Assembly: GCA_037384225.1 (NCBI GenBank)
Contig: JARROD010000255.1
Span: forward strand, 1-5,451
Length of the DNA stretch: 5,451 bases
Source of the DNA: JARROD01 sp037384225
GTDB taxonomy: Bacteria > Pseudomonadota > Gammaproteobacteria > Pseudomonadales > Cellvibrionaceae
Direction: 5' to 3'
Shown here piece after piece: positions 1 through 5,451 of the stretch; position 1 is the first letter of the stretch, and the number at the start of each line of letters is the position of its first letter. The notes beneath the pieces were generated by a model. That model did no database searches. It saw nothing but the letters and a program-made list of their open reading frames with translations, and was not told where the DNA came from. Position numbers and translations under genes: made by a program.

Positions 1-23
1 GTGTTGTAAAACAGTAATCGCAG

Positions 24-83
24 TGATAGGGAAGACTCCTATCAACCTTGTCCGCTGTGGGATAGGCGCCACGGAAGGTTGGT
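24..83 (+). promoter_or_regulatory. Paired, overlapping stem-loops in the leader upstream of pilH
   Basis: Two inverted repeats are seen directly. Hairpin A pairs 24-31 with 37-44 (TGATAGGG with TCCTATCA, including one G-U pair) around a 5-nt loop. Hairpin B pairs 41-49 with 75-83 (ATCAACCTT with AAGGTTGGT, one G-U pair), continues with CC/GG (52-53 with 73-74) and ends with GTGG/CCAC (57-60 with 69-72) around an 8-nt loop. The arms overlap at 41-44, so both cannot form in full. Neither hairpin is followed by a T-tract, so this is not a standard intrinsic terminator. The likely role, inferred only, is mRNA processing, differential stability or translational control between an upstream pilG and pilH. 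Confidence 0.4.
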
Positions 84-149
84 GTAAGTGTGAATTTTAA
101 CCACATGATTTATTCGGAATCTAAAAAGAAGTGAGCTCTCGAGGAATCT

Positions 150-512
150 ATGGCTAAAGTATTAATTGTTGATGACTCTCCGACAGAAACCTATAAATTG
201 ACCAGTATGCTGGAGAAAAACGGACATGTCGTATTGACGGCTGAAACCGGGGAAGGAGGTGTAGCCCTAGCTAAAAAAGAGCTTCCCGAAGTGGTGCTGA
301 TGGATATTGTTATGCCCGGTCTAAACGGCTTTCAAGCGACTCGCCAACTGACCAAAGCGGCTGAAACCTCAAATATCCCCGTCATCATTGTTACTACAAA
401 AGATCAGGAAACAGATAGAGTGTGGGGATTGCGCCAGGGGGCAAAAGCCTATCTAACCAAGCCGATAGAAGAAAAAATCCTGCTGGACACGATTGCCGAG
501 GTGATGGCCTAG
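150..512 (+). CDS. pilH: Twitching motility response regulator PilH (CheY-like)
   Basis: A stand-alone receiver domain of 120 residues with no output domain, the usual length for PilH. The acidic pocket is D8-D9, the predicted phospho-acceptor is D52 in LMDIVMPGLNG, the switch Thr is T82 in IIVTTKDQ, and the conserved Lys is K104 in YLTKP. The segment from VVLMDIVMPGLNGF to TTKDQETD is nearly identical to P. aeruginosa PilH as I recall it. In that family PilH is a cytoplasmic phosphate acceptor from ChpA, needed for normal twitching motility and usually linked to pilus retraction or to draining phosphate away from PilG. The ATG is preceded by GAGG at 141-144 with a 5-nt spacer. pilI follows after 49 nt, so the two are probably co-transcribed. 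A paralogous PilG-like regulator is the main alternative, but the N-terminus starting directly at AKVLIVDDSPTE fits PilH and not the longer PilG. Confidence 0.95.
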   Translation: MAKVLIVDDSPTETYKLTSMLEKNGHVVLTAETGEGGVALAKKELPEVVLMDIVMPGLNGFQATRQLTKAAETSNIPVIIVTTKDQETDRVWGLRQGAKAYLTKPIEEKILLDTIAEVMA

Positions 513-561
513 TGCAGGCTGCCCGGACTTTAACTTTTGAAGACGGAGTGGAATGTAACTG

Positions 562-1110
562 ATGGCAGAAAGGCAAGCGGCATTTCAGGCGCTGGTGAAC
601 CTGGCTCACCGCAGCAAGCGGTCGGCCAAGGGGCTTCCCGCACAGAAAGATATTACGCCGCACTGGAGCGGGGTTGGCTTTTCTCTGTTGAACTGCCGTT
701 TCGTAGCCCCCATGGGGGTAGTCTCGGAAATGCTGGAAGTGCCCCCCTACACGCACCTGCCTGGGGTAAAATCCTGGGTGCGAGGTGTAGCCAATGTGCG
801 CGGTCGTTTGTTACCGTTGTTTGACATGGCCGATTTTTTTGGTGAACGCCTGTTGGGGCAGCGAAAGCAGCGACGCGTCTTGATTTTGGAGACAGAAAAC
901 CTCTATAGCGGCTTAATTGTCGACCGGGTTTTCGGTATGCAGCATTTTCCGATTGACACTTTTACTGATGATGTCACCGGGGTTCCCGCCCCCATGAAGC
1001 CCTTTGTTGTCGGGTGTTATCCCCAGGACGACAGTAACGATGGCTGGTGGGTGTTCAGCCCACTCAGACTCGCCGAAGATTCCCATTTTATCAATGCCGC
1101 ACAAAGCTAG
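562..1110 (+). CDS. pilI: Chemotaxis adaptor PilI (CheW-like)
   Basis: A single CheW-like domain of 182 residues. PilI is expected to bridge the receptor PilJ and the P5-like region of the kinase ChpA at the membrane-bound signalling array. The diagnostic segment is residues 66-89 (LPGVKSWVRGVANVRGRLLP...), containing the N-x-R-G of CheW proteins. A second PilI-like signature is GLIVDRVFGMQHFPIDTF at 117-134, and WVFSP lies near the C-terminus (163-167). The first ~30 residues, before the W35-S-G-V-G-F strand, are also as in PilI. The ATG at 562 lies downstream of GGAGTGGA (545-552), 9 nt from the end of that stretch, and gives an N-terminus that aligns with P. aeruginosa PilI from memory. 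The TAG stop is followed by about 140 nt still open in the same frame, described separately. Specificity for the Pil-Chp array rests on both sequence and position between pilH and pilJ. Confidence 0.95.
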   Translation: MAERQAAFQALVNLAHRSKRSAKGLPAQKDITPHWSGVGFSLLNCRFVAPMGVVSEMLEVPPYTHLPGVKSWVRGVANVRGRLLPLFDMADFFGERLLGQRKQRRVLILETENLYSGLIVDRVFGMQHFPIDTFTDDVTGVPAPMKPFVVGCYPQDDSNDGWWVFSPLRLAEDSHFINAAQS

Positions 1111-1116
1111 AGGGAG
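1111..1116 (+). promoter_or_regulatory. Ribosome binding site AGGGAG for a small TTG-started ORF
   Basis: AGGGAG starts immediately after the pilI stop codon and lies 6 nt before a TTG. It is as good a Shine-Dalgarno match as those of pilJ and chpA, and it is the main reason to consider a gene here. It serves no other start codon nearby. Confidence 0.45.
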
Positions 1117-1122
1117 CGTTTT

Positions 1123-1251
1123 TTGCCTCAATTTACGCTGATACAAGGTGAATCTGGAGCAGGATTGGAAAAATTGATGGCATTGTGTGTGCAAGCGCAG
1201 TTGGCTGTCATGGAGAAACAACATCAGGAAGGTGCCGGAGACCGGGAATAA
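1123..1251 (+). CDS. Possible 42-residue small protein between pilI and pilJ, TTG start
   Basis: A short open frame begins with TTG at 1123 and ends with TAA at 1249-1251. The predicted product starts MPQFTLIQGESGAGLEKL and ends in a charged, Glu/Gln-rich tail. The middle (residues 13-36) looks like an amphipathic helix with Leu/Ala/Val alternating with Gln/Glu/Lys and one Cys (C22). There is no signal peptide or membrane segment. The start is supported by AGGGAG at a 6-nt spacing, and the position just after pilI suggests translational coupling. I recognise no family. The frame is the same as pilI, with only the TAG between them, so this could instead be a decayed or read-through C-terminal extension of PilI, or an open stretch by chance. 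In-frame ATGs at 1177 and 1210 lack good ribosome binding sites. Confidence 0.4.
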   Translation: MPQFTLIQGESGAGLEKLMALCVQAQLAVMEKQHQEGAGDRE

Positions 1252-1385
1252 TAAACTACCCGATACAGCTCATAGCAGCCATAATAGTTGAAAGATAAAA
1301 GTAAAAAATGATTGAACGAAGTAACTGATAATTACACTTTTTTAAAGTTCTCGATGGAAAACGCAACGTCGGTCAGGAGCGTAGC
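1252..1385 (+). other. AT-rich leader upstream of pilJ
   Basis: This 134-nt stretch is visibly more AT-rich than its surroundings, with runs of A near 1297-1308 and of T at 1338-1343. It contains promoter-like hexamers (TTGAAA at 1288-1293, TTGAAC at 1312-1317, GATAAT at 1327-1332), but no -35/-10 pair has both good matches and 16-18 nt spacing. An internal pilJ promoter is therefore possible but not shown. A minimal ORF of 11 codons (1354-1389, MENATSVRSVA) ends by overlapping the pilJ start codon as ATGA. Confidence 0.3.
1375..1379 (+). promoter_or_regulatory. Ribosome binding site AGGAG of pilJ
   Basis: AGGAG with a 6-nt spacer precedes the ATG at 1386. This fixes the PilJ start just before the short cytoplasmic N-terminus and the first membrane segment. 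Confidence 0.8.
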
Positions 1386-3617
1386 ATGAAGATTGAATCC
1401 AGAAACCTTTTCGCCACCATCAGGGCCAACCCCACTATGGCTTTTATGGTGTTAGCCCTATTTGGGTTTCTTGTTGCAATGGCGGCCAGTATCTACTTGG
1501 TACAAAGGGATGCGGGGCGTGATCAGCGCTACCTGCAGTTGGCTGCTGAATTGCGGGCTTTGTCCTACCGGGTGACCTCTTTGTCGCGCGAATCTACATC
1601 CGGTAATGAGGCAGCGTTTGCCGAATTGCAAAGTGTTGTGGACAGTATGGCAAACACATGGGACAAATTGAGAGCCAGTGACAAGGCCACTCGCGCCGCG
1701 CTGGCGGAAGAGTTTGCCGGTTACGACGGGGTTTGGAACCGGGTTCAGGCCAACGCTCAGACTATTATTACCAACAAGGACACAATCATCTTCCTCAACG
1801 ACGTCGCGACTACCCTGAATGAGTCCCTGCCGGAGCTGCAAGCCGAGCACAACAACATCGTAGAAATTTTGTTGGAAAATGATGCCCCGGCCGATCAGGT
1901 GGCGGTAGCGCAAATGCAATCGTGGCGTGCGGAACGGATTGGTCGAAATATCGACAAAATGCTGCGTGGCGGCGAAGATACCACTGAATCCGCTGACCAG
2001 TTCAACCTTGATGCCAACCTGTTCGGAAAAGTACTGGAAGGTATGAAGGGAGGCGATGCGGCGATGAGTATTACGCGGGTAACCGACCGCGACGCGATTG
2101 AAAGTTTGAACGAAATCGGTGAATTGTTTGAATTTGTCAGTTCATCTGTAAAAGAGATTTTTGAAGCATCGCCTGCACTGTTCAAAGCGCGGACCGCTGC
2201 TAACGCCCTGCTCGACGACTCTCCGGTTCTGCTCGAAGCCCTGAACAAGCTGTCGGATAAGACTTCCATACAGGCAAGCATAAGACAACCGAACAACCTG
2301 ACTATTGCCATCCTCGGTGCTTTGGCGGTGGTTTGTATTATCTCCATTGGTATTATGGCGCAGGGCAATACCCGCCATCGCTTGCAGGAGACGGCAGACA
2401 CCAACGAGCGCAACCAGAATGCAATTCTGCGATTGCTGGACGAACTGGCCGACTTGGCCGATGGTGACCTGACTACAACCGCCACGGTAACCGAAGATTT
2501 TACCGGCGCTATTGCCGATTCTATCAACTACACCATCGACCAGTTGCGGGTGTTGGTGTCGCGTATCAATGAGACTGCGGTAAACGTTTCCGGCGCTGCC
2601 CAGGAAACCCAGCAGACAGCCCTTCATCTGGCCGAAGCTTCTGAACACCAGGCCCAGGAAATTGCCGGTGCATCTGCGGCAGTCAACGAGATGGCGGTTA
2701 CCATTGATCAGGTATCGGCCAACGCCGCTGAGTCGTCATCGGTGGCGGAGCGCTCGGTATCGATTGCGAATAATGGTGCCAAAGTTGTACAAAACACCAT
2801 CCACGGTATGGATACCATCCGCGAACAGATTCAGGACACATCGAAACGGATCAAACGGCTGGGGGAATCTTCCCAGGAAATCGGCGATATCGTCAGTTTG
2901 ATTAACGATATTGCAGACCAGACCAATATTCTCGCCTTGAACGCTGCCATTCAAGCGTCCATGGCCGGTGACGCAGGCCGCGGTTTCGCGGTGGTAGCCG
3001 ACGAGGTGCAGCGCCTTGCGGAGCGTTCAGCGGCGGCGACCAAGCAGATCGAAGCGTTGGTTAAAACTATTCAGAATGATACCAACGAAGCGGTTATCTC
3101 AATGGAGCAGACCACTTCCGAAGTGGTCCGCGGGGCGCGATTGGCTCAGGATGCGGGCGTGGCATTGGAGGAAATCGAAAACGTATCGACCAGCCTCGCA
3201 GAATTGATTCAGAACATCTCTAACGCTGCCAGACAGCAGGCTTCCTCTGCTGGCCACATCTCCAATACGATGAACGTGATTCAGGAAATTACCTCGCAAA
3301 CATCGGCGGGTACCGCTGCCACCGCGGGCTCTATTGGTAACCTTGCTGAAATGGCGTTGGATTTGCGTGAGTCTGTGGCCGGTTTCAAACTGCCTGAAGA
3401 AATTCAGCCATCTTCAATTGAACAGATCGAGCATACAGAACAGCAAGAAGTTGGTTTCGGTGAAAACCATGAAAACTCGATGGGAGTTCTCGATGACTCC
3501 ATTGGGCTTTCCCTGGAAGATGAGTTCTCCGAGCTGAATCTGAGTAATGCCGACCTGGATAATGACATGTTGAATGGCAATGACTCGAATCAGCGCCCAT
3601 CAAAGGCAATGGCTTGA
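1386..3617 (+). CDS. pilJ: Methyl-accepting chemoreceptor PilJ of the type IV pilus Chp system
   Basis: A 743-residue inner-membrane receptor thought to sense pilus- or surface-related signals and to control ChpA through PilI. A short cytoplasmic N-terminus is followed by TM1 at about 18-39, a periplasmic region at about 40-304 rich in helices (the PilJ-type sensor region), and TM2 at about 305-325. Then come a HAMP-like linker (about 326-395) and a long coiled-coil signalling domain. The hairpin tip is at about 500-545, with DQTNILALNAAIQASMAGDA followed by GRGFAVVADEV. The tip has IQASMAGDAG where many receptors have IEAARAGE, a PilJ-type variant. Residues Q617-Q618 (ARQQASSAG) resemble a methylation site after deamidation. 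Residues from about 671 to 743 form an acidic tail (about 18 Asp/Glu against one Arg and one Lys) beyond the usual ...VAGFKLPE end. It is therefore longer than the roughly 680 residues I recall for P. aeruginosa PilJ. No WxxF-type CheR tether is visible. pilK follows 34 nt later. Confidence 0.96.
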   Translation: MKIESRNLFATIRANPTMAFMVLALFGFLVAMAASIYLVQRDAGRDQRYLQLAAELRALSYRVTSLSRESTSGNEAAFAELQSVVDSMANTWDKLRASDKATRAALAEEFAGYDGVWNRVQANAQTIITNKDTIIFLNDVATTLNESLPELQAEHNNIVEILLENDAPADQVAVAQMQSWRAERIGRNIDKMLRGGEDTTESADQFNLDANLFGKVLEGMKGGDAAMSITRVTDRDAIESLNEIGELFEFVSSSVKEIFEASPALFKARTAANALLDDSPVLLEALNKLSDKTSIQASIRQPNNLTIAILGALAVVCIISIGIMAQGNTRHRLQETADTNERNQNAILRLLDELADLADGDLTTTATVTEDFTGAIADSINYTIDQLRVLVSRINETAVNVSGAAQETQQTALHLAEASEHQAQEIAGASAAVNEMAVTIDQVSANAAESSSVAERSVSIANNGAKVVQNTIHGMDTIREQIQDTSKRIKRLGESSQEIGDIVSLINDIADQTNILALNAAIQASMAGDAGRGFAVVADEVQRLAERSAAATKQIEALVKTIQNDTNEAVISMEQTTSEVVRGARLAQDAGVALEEIENVSTSLAELIQNISNAARQQASSAGHISNTMNVIQEITSQTSAGTAATAGSIGNLAEMALDLRESVAGFKLPEEIQPSSIEQIEHTEQQEVGFGENHENSMGVLDDSIGLSLEDEFSELNLSNADLDNDMLNGNDSNQRPSKAMA
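3110..3128 (+). repeat. Perfect 9-bp inverted repeat inside pilJ
   Basis: GACCACTTC and GAAGTGGTC flank a single C, giving a 19-nt perfect inverted repeat. In mRNA it would form an 8-bp stem with a CCG loop. It codes for TTSEVV in the conserved signalling-domain helix, so it may be a by-product of coding constraint. No function is assigned. Confidence 0.45.
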
Positions 3618-3651
3618 TTTTCACGCCGGGCATCAGCGGTAGTAACAGCGG

Positions 3652-4500
3652 ATGGTGTGGTCATTACAAGCATCTCACAAGCTATCTGATCAGCAGTTTG
3701 ACCAGTGGAGTAAGCTGCTGGAAGAAAGAACGGGAATTCAACTGGCGTCACAGCAACGTGGGTTTCTGCAGACTCAGATTTCTATGCGTATGCGCGAGAA
3801 AGGAGTAAACGATTACAGCCAATATTTTCAGCAGGTAGTGGAAGGCGTACAGGGGTTGGTTGAATGGTCCACGTTGGTGGACCGTCTGGTTGTGAAAGAA
3901 ACCACTTTTTTTCGTCATCGGGCCTCGGTCGAGTATGTGCGCCAGATTCTACAAAATCGCATTAACAACCATTGTCTGAACGGCAGCTTCGATGCTTGGA
4001 GTGTGGGGTGCGCAACCGGGGAAGAGCCTTACTCACTGGCCATGGTGATGAATGATTGTTTTGAACTCGCCTCTTTAGACCCTTATTACGGTGTTATGGC
4101 GACTGATATCAGCCAGCCAGCGCTCAATTTTGCGCGTCAGGGGATATACACGGAACGAAAATTTGCGCAAGTGACGCCCGAAGAACGGGCGCGATATTTT
4201 AGTCAGAATGGCAAGAGCCGCTACATTGTAAAAGAGAAATTGCGCGATCGTGTCTGCTTCAGTGGTGGCAACGTATTAAATATCAGCGAAATGCCGGCAG
4301 TTAAGTTGGATGTCATCTTCTGCCAAAACCTGTTGATTTATTTTCGCCGCTGGCGGCGCAGAGGAATACTCAATGCGTTTGTAGAGCGGCTAAAGCCTGG
4401 GGGTGTTTTGGTTATAGGTCTCGGTGAAGTAATGGACTGGGAACATCAATGTGTACGGCGTGTGTCCGACGAGCGAATTCAAGCTTATTACCGCTATTAG
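3652..4500 (+). CDS. pilK: CheR-type methyltransferase PilK
   Basis: A 282-residue protein with the CheR two-part layout: an N-terminal helical domain (about 1-90, including VVKETTFFRH at 80-89) and a C-terminal SAM-dependent methyltransferase domain. SAM-binding motif I is WSVGCATGEEPYSLAM (116-131), the acidic residue of the next strand is in ATDISQPAL (150-158), and the CheR motif DVIFCQNLLIYF is at 220-231. Here Q-N-L replaces the more usual R-N-V, as I recall for PilK. The protein ends with LKPGGVLVIGLGEVMDW and a short C-terminal strand. It is predicted to transfer methyl groups from S-adenosylmethionine to glutamates of PilJ in the cytoplasm. An in-frame TAA 9 nt upstream prevents a longer N-terminus. 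ATG 3652 is the chosen start and GTG 3655 is an alternative. The Shine-Dalgarno is weak (AGCGG close to the ATG), suggesting low translation or coupling to pilJ. Confidence 0.93.
   Translation: MVWSLQASHKLSDQQFDQWSKLLEERTGIQLASQQRGFLQTQISMRMREKGVNDYSQYFQQVVEGVQGLVEWSTLVDRLVVKETTFFRHRASVEYVRQILQNRINNHCLNGSFDAWSVGCATGEEPYSLAMVMNDCFELASLDPYYGVMATDISQPALNFARQGIYTERKFAQVTPEERARYFSQNGKSRYIVKEKLRDRVCFSGGNVLNISEMPAVKLDVIFCQNLLIYFRRWRRRGILNAFVERLKPGGVLVIGLGEVMDWEHQCVRRVSDERIQAYYRY
3866..3883 (+). repeat. Perfect 7-bp hairpin inside pilK
   Basis: GGTCCAC (3866-3872) and GTGGACC (3877-3883) pair perfectly around a GTTG loop, within the codons for WSTLVD. It would be a compact mRNA hairpin. A role is not evident and chance is a reasonable explanation. 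Confidence 0.4.
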
Positions 4501-4535
4501 GGTGTGCCGGATTTTTGGGCACAGGACAGCGGTAA
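4488..4535 (+). promoter_or_regulatory. Nested stem-loop spanning the pilK stop codon
   Basis: An outer perfect 8-bp stem pairs 4488-4495 (TTACCGCT) with 4528-4535 (AGCGGTAA). Inside it a perfect 6-bp stem pairs 4503-4508 (TGTGCC) with 4518-4523 (GGCACA) around a 9-nt loop containing T5. The stop codon of pilK (4498-4500) lies in the internal loop. The bases after the 3' arm are A-rich rather than T-rich, so it does not look like a rho-independent terminator in the + direction. mRNA stabilisation or processing between pilK and chpA is an inference. Confidence 0.45.
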
Positions 4536-4566
4536 AAAATGCAACTAAGCTGTAACAAGCCACCTG

Positions 4567-4597
4567 CAGACATTTGGTAGGCATTGAGCGATATAAG
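4567..4597 (+). promoter_or_regulatory. Weak candidate sigma-70 promoter ahead of chpA
   Basis: TATAAG at 4592-4597 matches the -10 consensus at 5 of 6 positions. The best -35 partner is CAGACA at 4567-4572 (4 of 6) with a long 19-nt spacer. An internal promoter for the large chpA gene is plausible, but the sequence support is weak. Confidence 0.2.
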
Positions 4598-4606
4598 AAA
4601 GTTAAT

Positions 4607-4612
4607 GAGGAA
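4607..4612 (+). promoter_or_regulatory. Ribosome binding site GAGGAA of chpA
   Basis: GAGGAA with an 8-nt spacer precedes ATG 4621. It supports this start, which also gives the N-terminus expected for ChpA (MGENRNYAALDWV). Confidence 0.75.
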
Positions 4613-4620
4613 CCCCCAGC

Positions 4621-5451
4621 ATGGGAGAGAACCGCAACTACGCTGCATTGGACTGGGTAATCGGCGAAATTGAAGAAACGCTGAAACAAGCCCGGCAGGC
4701 GTTAGAAGCCTATGTCGAGGACCCCAAGGACTCGACGCGTATACGCTTTTGTTTAACGCATATTCACCAGGTTCACGGCAGTTTGCAGATGGTGGAGTTT
4801 TTCGGCGCGGCGCTCCTGGCAGAGGAAATGGAAAGGCTGGCTCAGGCCTTGATGAATGAGGCTGTAAGTAATTCGGCGGAAGCCCAGGAAGTATTGATGA
4901 GGGCGATTTTGCAATTGCCCGTTTATCTGGATCAGGTTAAATCCGCTCGTCGCGACCATCCTTCCATGGTATTGCCGTTGCTCAACGATCTCAGAGCAGT
5001 GCGTGGCGAAAGTCTGCTTACGGAAACAAAACTGTTTGCACCGGATTTGAAGCGAGCGCATCAGGTTCGCGGAGAGCGTCCCCCGGTCAACAGAGACAAT
5101 GCGCAGTTTGTGGACGTATTGGGAAAACTGCGCAAGATGTATCAATACTCGGCGGCGGGTGTTATTCGCAATGTCAACCTGGAAGAGAATTATGTCTATC
5201 TAAATAAAGTTTTCGCCCGCCTTTACAAGGTAACCCAGGGCACGGCGCGGCAGCCGCTCTGGGATATCGCCCTGGCTTTGGGGGAAGGTCTCGCCTGCGA
5301 TGCAATTGAAGCCAGTGTTTCAGTTAAAAATCTGCTGCGCCAACTGGACAAGGAAATCAAGTTACTGGCATTAAATGGAATCGGTGCTCTGGGCGAGTAT
5401 ACCAGTGACGAATTAATCAAAAACATGCTTTATTATGTGGCCCGCTCGGGT
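4621..5451 (+). CDS. chpA: ChpA hybrid sensor histidine kinase, N-terminal part (cut by window end)
   Basis: An open frame of 277 codons runs off the right edge without a stop. ChpA is the CheA-type kinase of the Pil-Chp system. In P. aeruginosa it exceeds 2,000 residues, with several Hpt-like phosphotransfer domains (some with Ser or Thr in place of His), a kinase core, a CheW-like part and a C-terminal receiver. Only the start is visible here. Residues 1-~110 form an Hpt-like helical domain with the candidate phospho-acceptor H49 in THIHQVHGSLQMVEF (H-x3-G pattern). H52 is a second His one helical turn later. LAEEMERLAQAL and MRAILQLPVYLDQV follow, as in ChpA. Residues from about 160 form a second helical module ending in VKNLLRQLDKEIK and DELIKNMLYYVAR, typical of the N-terminal ChpA region. 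No REC or kinase motifs fall inside the window. The start lies 120 nt after pilK. Confidence 0.93.
   Translation, partial: MGENRNYAALDWVIGEIEETLKQARQALEAYVEDPKDSTRIRFCLTHIHQVHGSLQMVEFFGAALLAEEMERLAQALMNEAVSNSAEAQEVLMRAILQLPVYLDQVKSARRDHPSMVLPLLNDLRAVRGESLLTETKLFAPDLKRAHQVRGERPPVNRDNAQFVDVLGKLRKMYQYSAAGVIRNVNLEENYVYLNKVFARLYKVTQGTARQPLWDIALALGEGLACDAIEASVSVKNLLRQLDKEIKLLALNGIGALGEYTSDELIKNMLYYVARSG

Noticed and set aside
1..17. Possible last codons of pilG (frame 1 ends VL-stop at 7-9; frame 3 ends VVKQ-stop at 15-17)
   Set aside because: pilG is expected just upstream, but three or four codons are too few to choose a frame or to support a gene call.
394..756. Long minus-strand frames opposite pilH/pilI and similar ones opposite pilJ, pilK and chpA
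   Set aside because: They lie opposite strongly recognised genes, lack family motifs and have Cys/His/Arg-rich compositions typical of antisense shadows.
537..824. Plus-strand frame overlapping the start of pilI in another phase
   Set aside because: The product resembles no family and the overlapping PilI frame carries clear CheW motifs.
1288..1338. sigma-70 promoter built from TTGAAA or TTGAAC with GATAAT or TACACT
   Set aside because: All combinations have wrong spacing (9, 15 or 33 nt) or poor hexamers, so no promoter is claimed here.
1297..1343. Terminator-like element before pilJ: GTAA/TTAC stem (1321-1324 with 1332-1335) followed by a T run
   Set aside because: The stem is only 4 bp and AT-rich with a bulge before the T run. 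It is too weak for an intrinsic terminator, and it lies within an apparent operon.
4503..4523. TGTGCC...GGCACA hairpin as a rho-independent terminator after pilK
   Set aside because: The T5 run is in the loop, not after the stem, and the downstream sequence is A-rich.

Overview
The window is a contiguous stretch of the pil-chp (Chp) chemosensory gene cluster, which controls twitching motility and type IV pilus function, in the order pilH - pilI - pilJ - pilK - chpA, all on the + strand. The protein sequences closely resemble my recollection of the Pseudomonas aeruginosa Pil-Chp proteins. Base composition is intermediate (roughly half G+C by eye) and codon use is mixed. I infer a gammaproteobacterium outside Pseudomonas proper, possibly of the marine Cellvibrionaceae type (Teredinibacter, Saccharophagus, Simiduia and relatives). 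The family level is a guess.

Layout: 1-149 is a non-coding leader with two strong, partly mutually exclusive stem-loops; pilG would be expected just upstream, outside the window. 150-512 is pilH (single-domain response regulator). 562-1110 is pilI (CheW-type adaptor). 1111-1385 is an unusually long gap that holds a probable small TTG-started ORF (1123-1251) and an AT-rich leader for pilJ. 1386-3617 is pilJ (transmembrane methyl-accepting receptor) with an acidic C-terminal tail. 3652-4500 is pilK (CheR-type methyltransferase). 4501-4620 is a gap beginning with a nested stem-loop that includes the pilK stop codon. 4621 to the window edge is the N-terminal part of chpA, a very large CheA-type histidine kinase cut off by the window.

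How the genes work together (from knowledge of the family): PilJ senses a signal in the periplasm and is linked by PilI to the kinase ChpA. ChpA passes phosphate to the response regulators PilG and PilH, which influence pilus extension/retraction and cAMP-dependent signalling. PilK is predicted to methylate PilJ for adaptation.

The system itself is known. The less ordinary parts are the small ORF between pilI and pilJ, the PilJ acidic tail, and the RNA structures at gene junctions. I found no mobile elements, CRISPR arrays, tRNA/rRNA genes or convincing intrinsic terminators. No minus-strand reading frame looks like a real gene.
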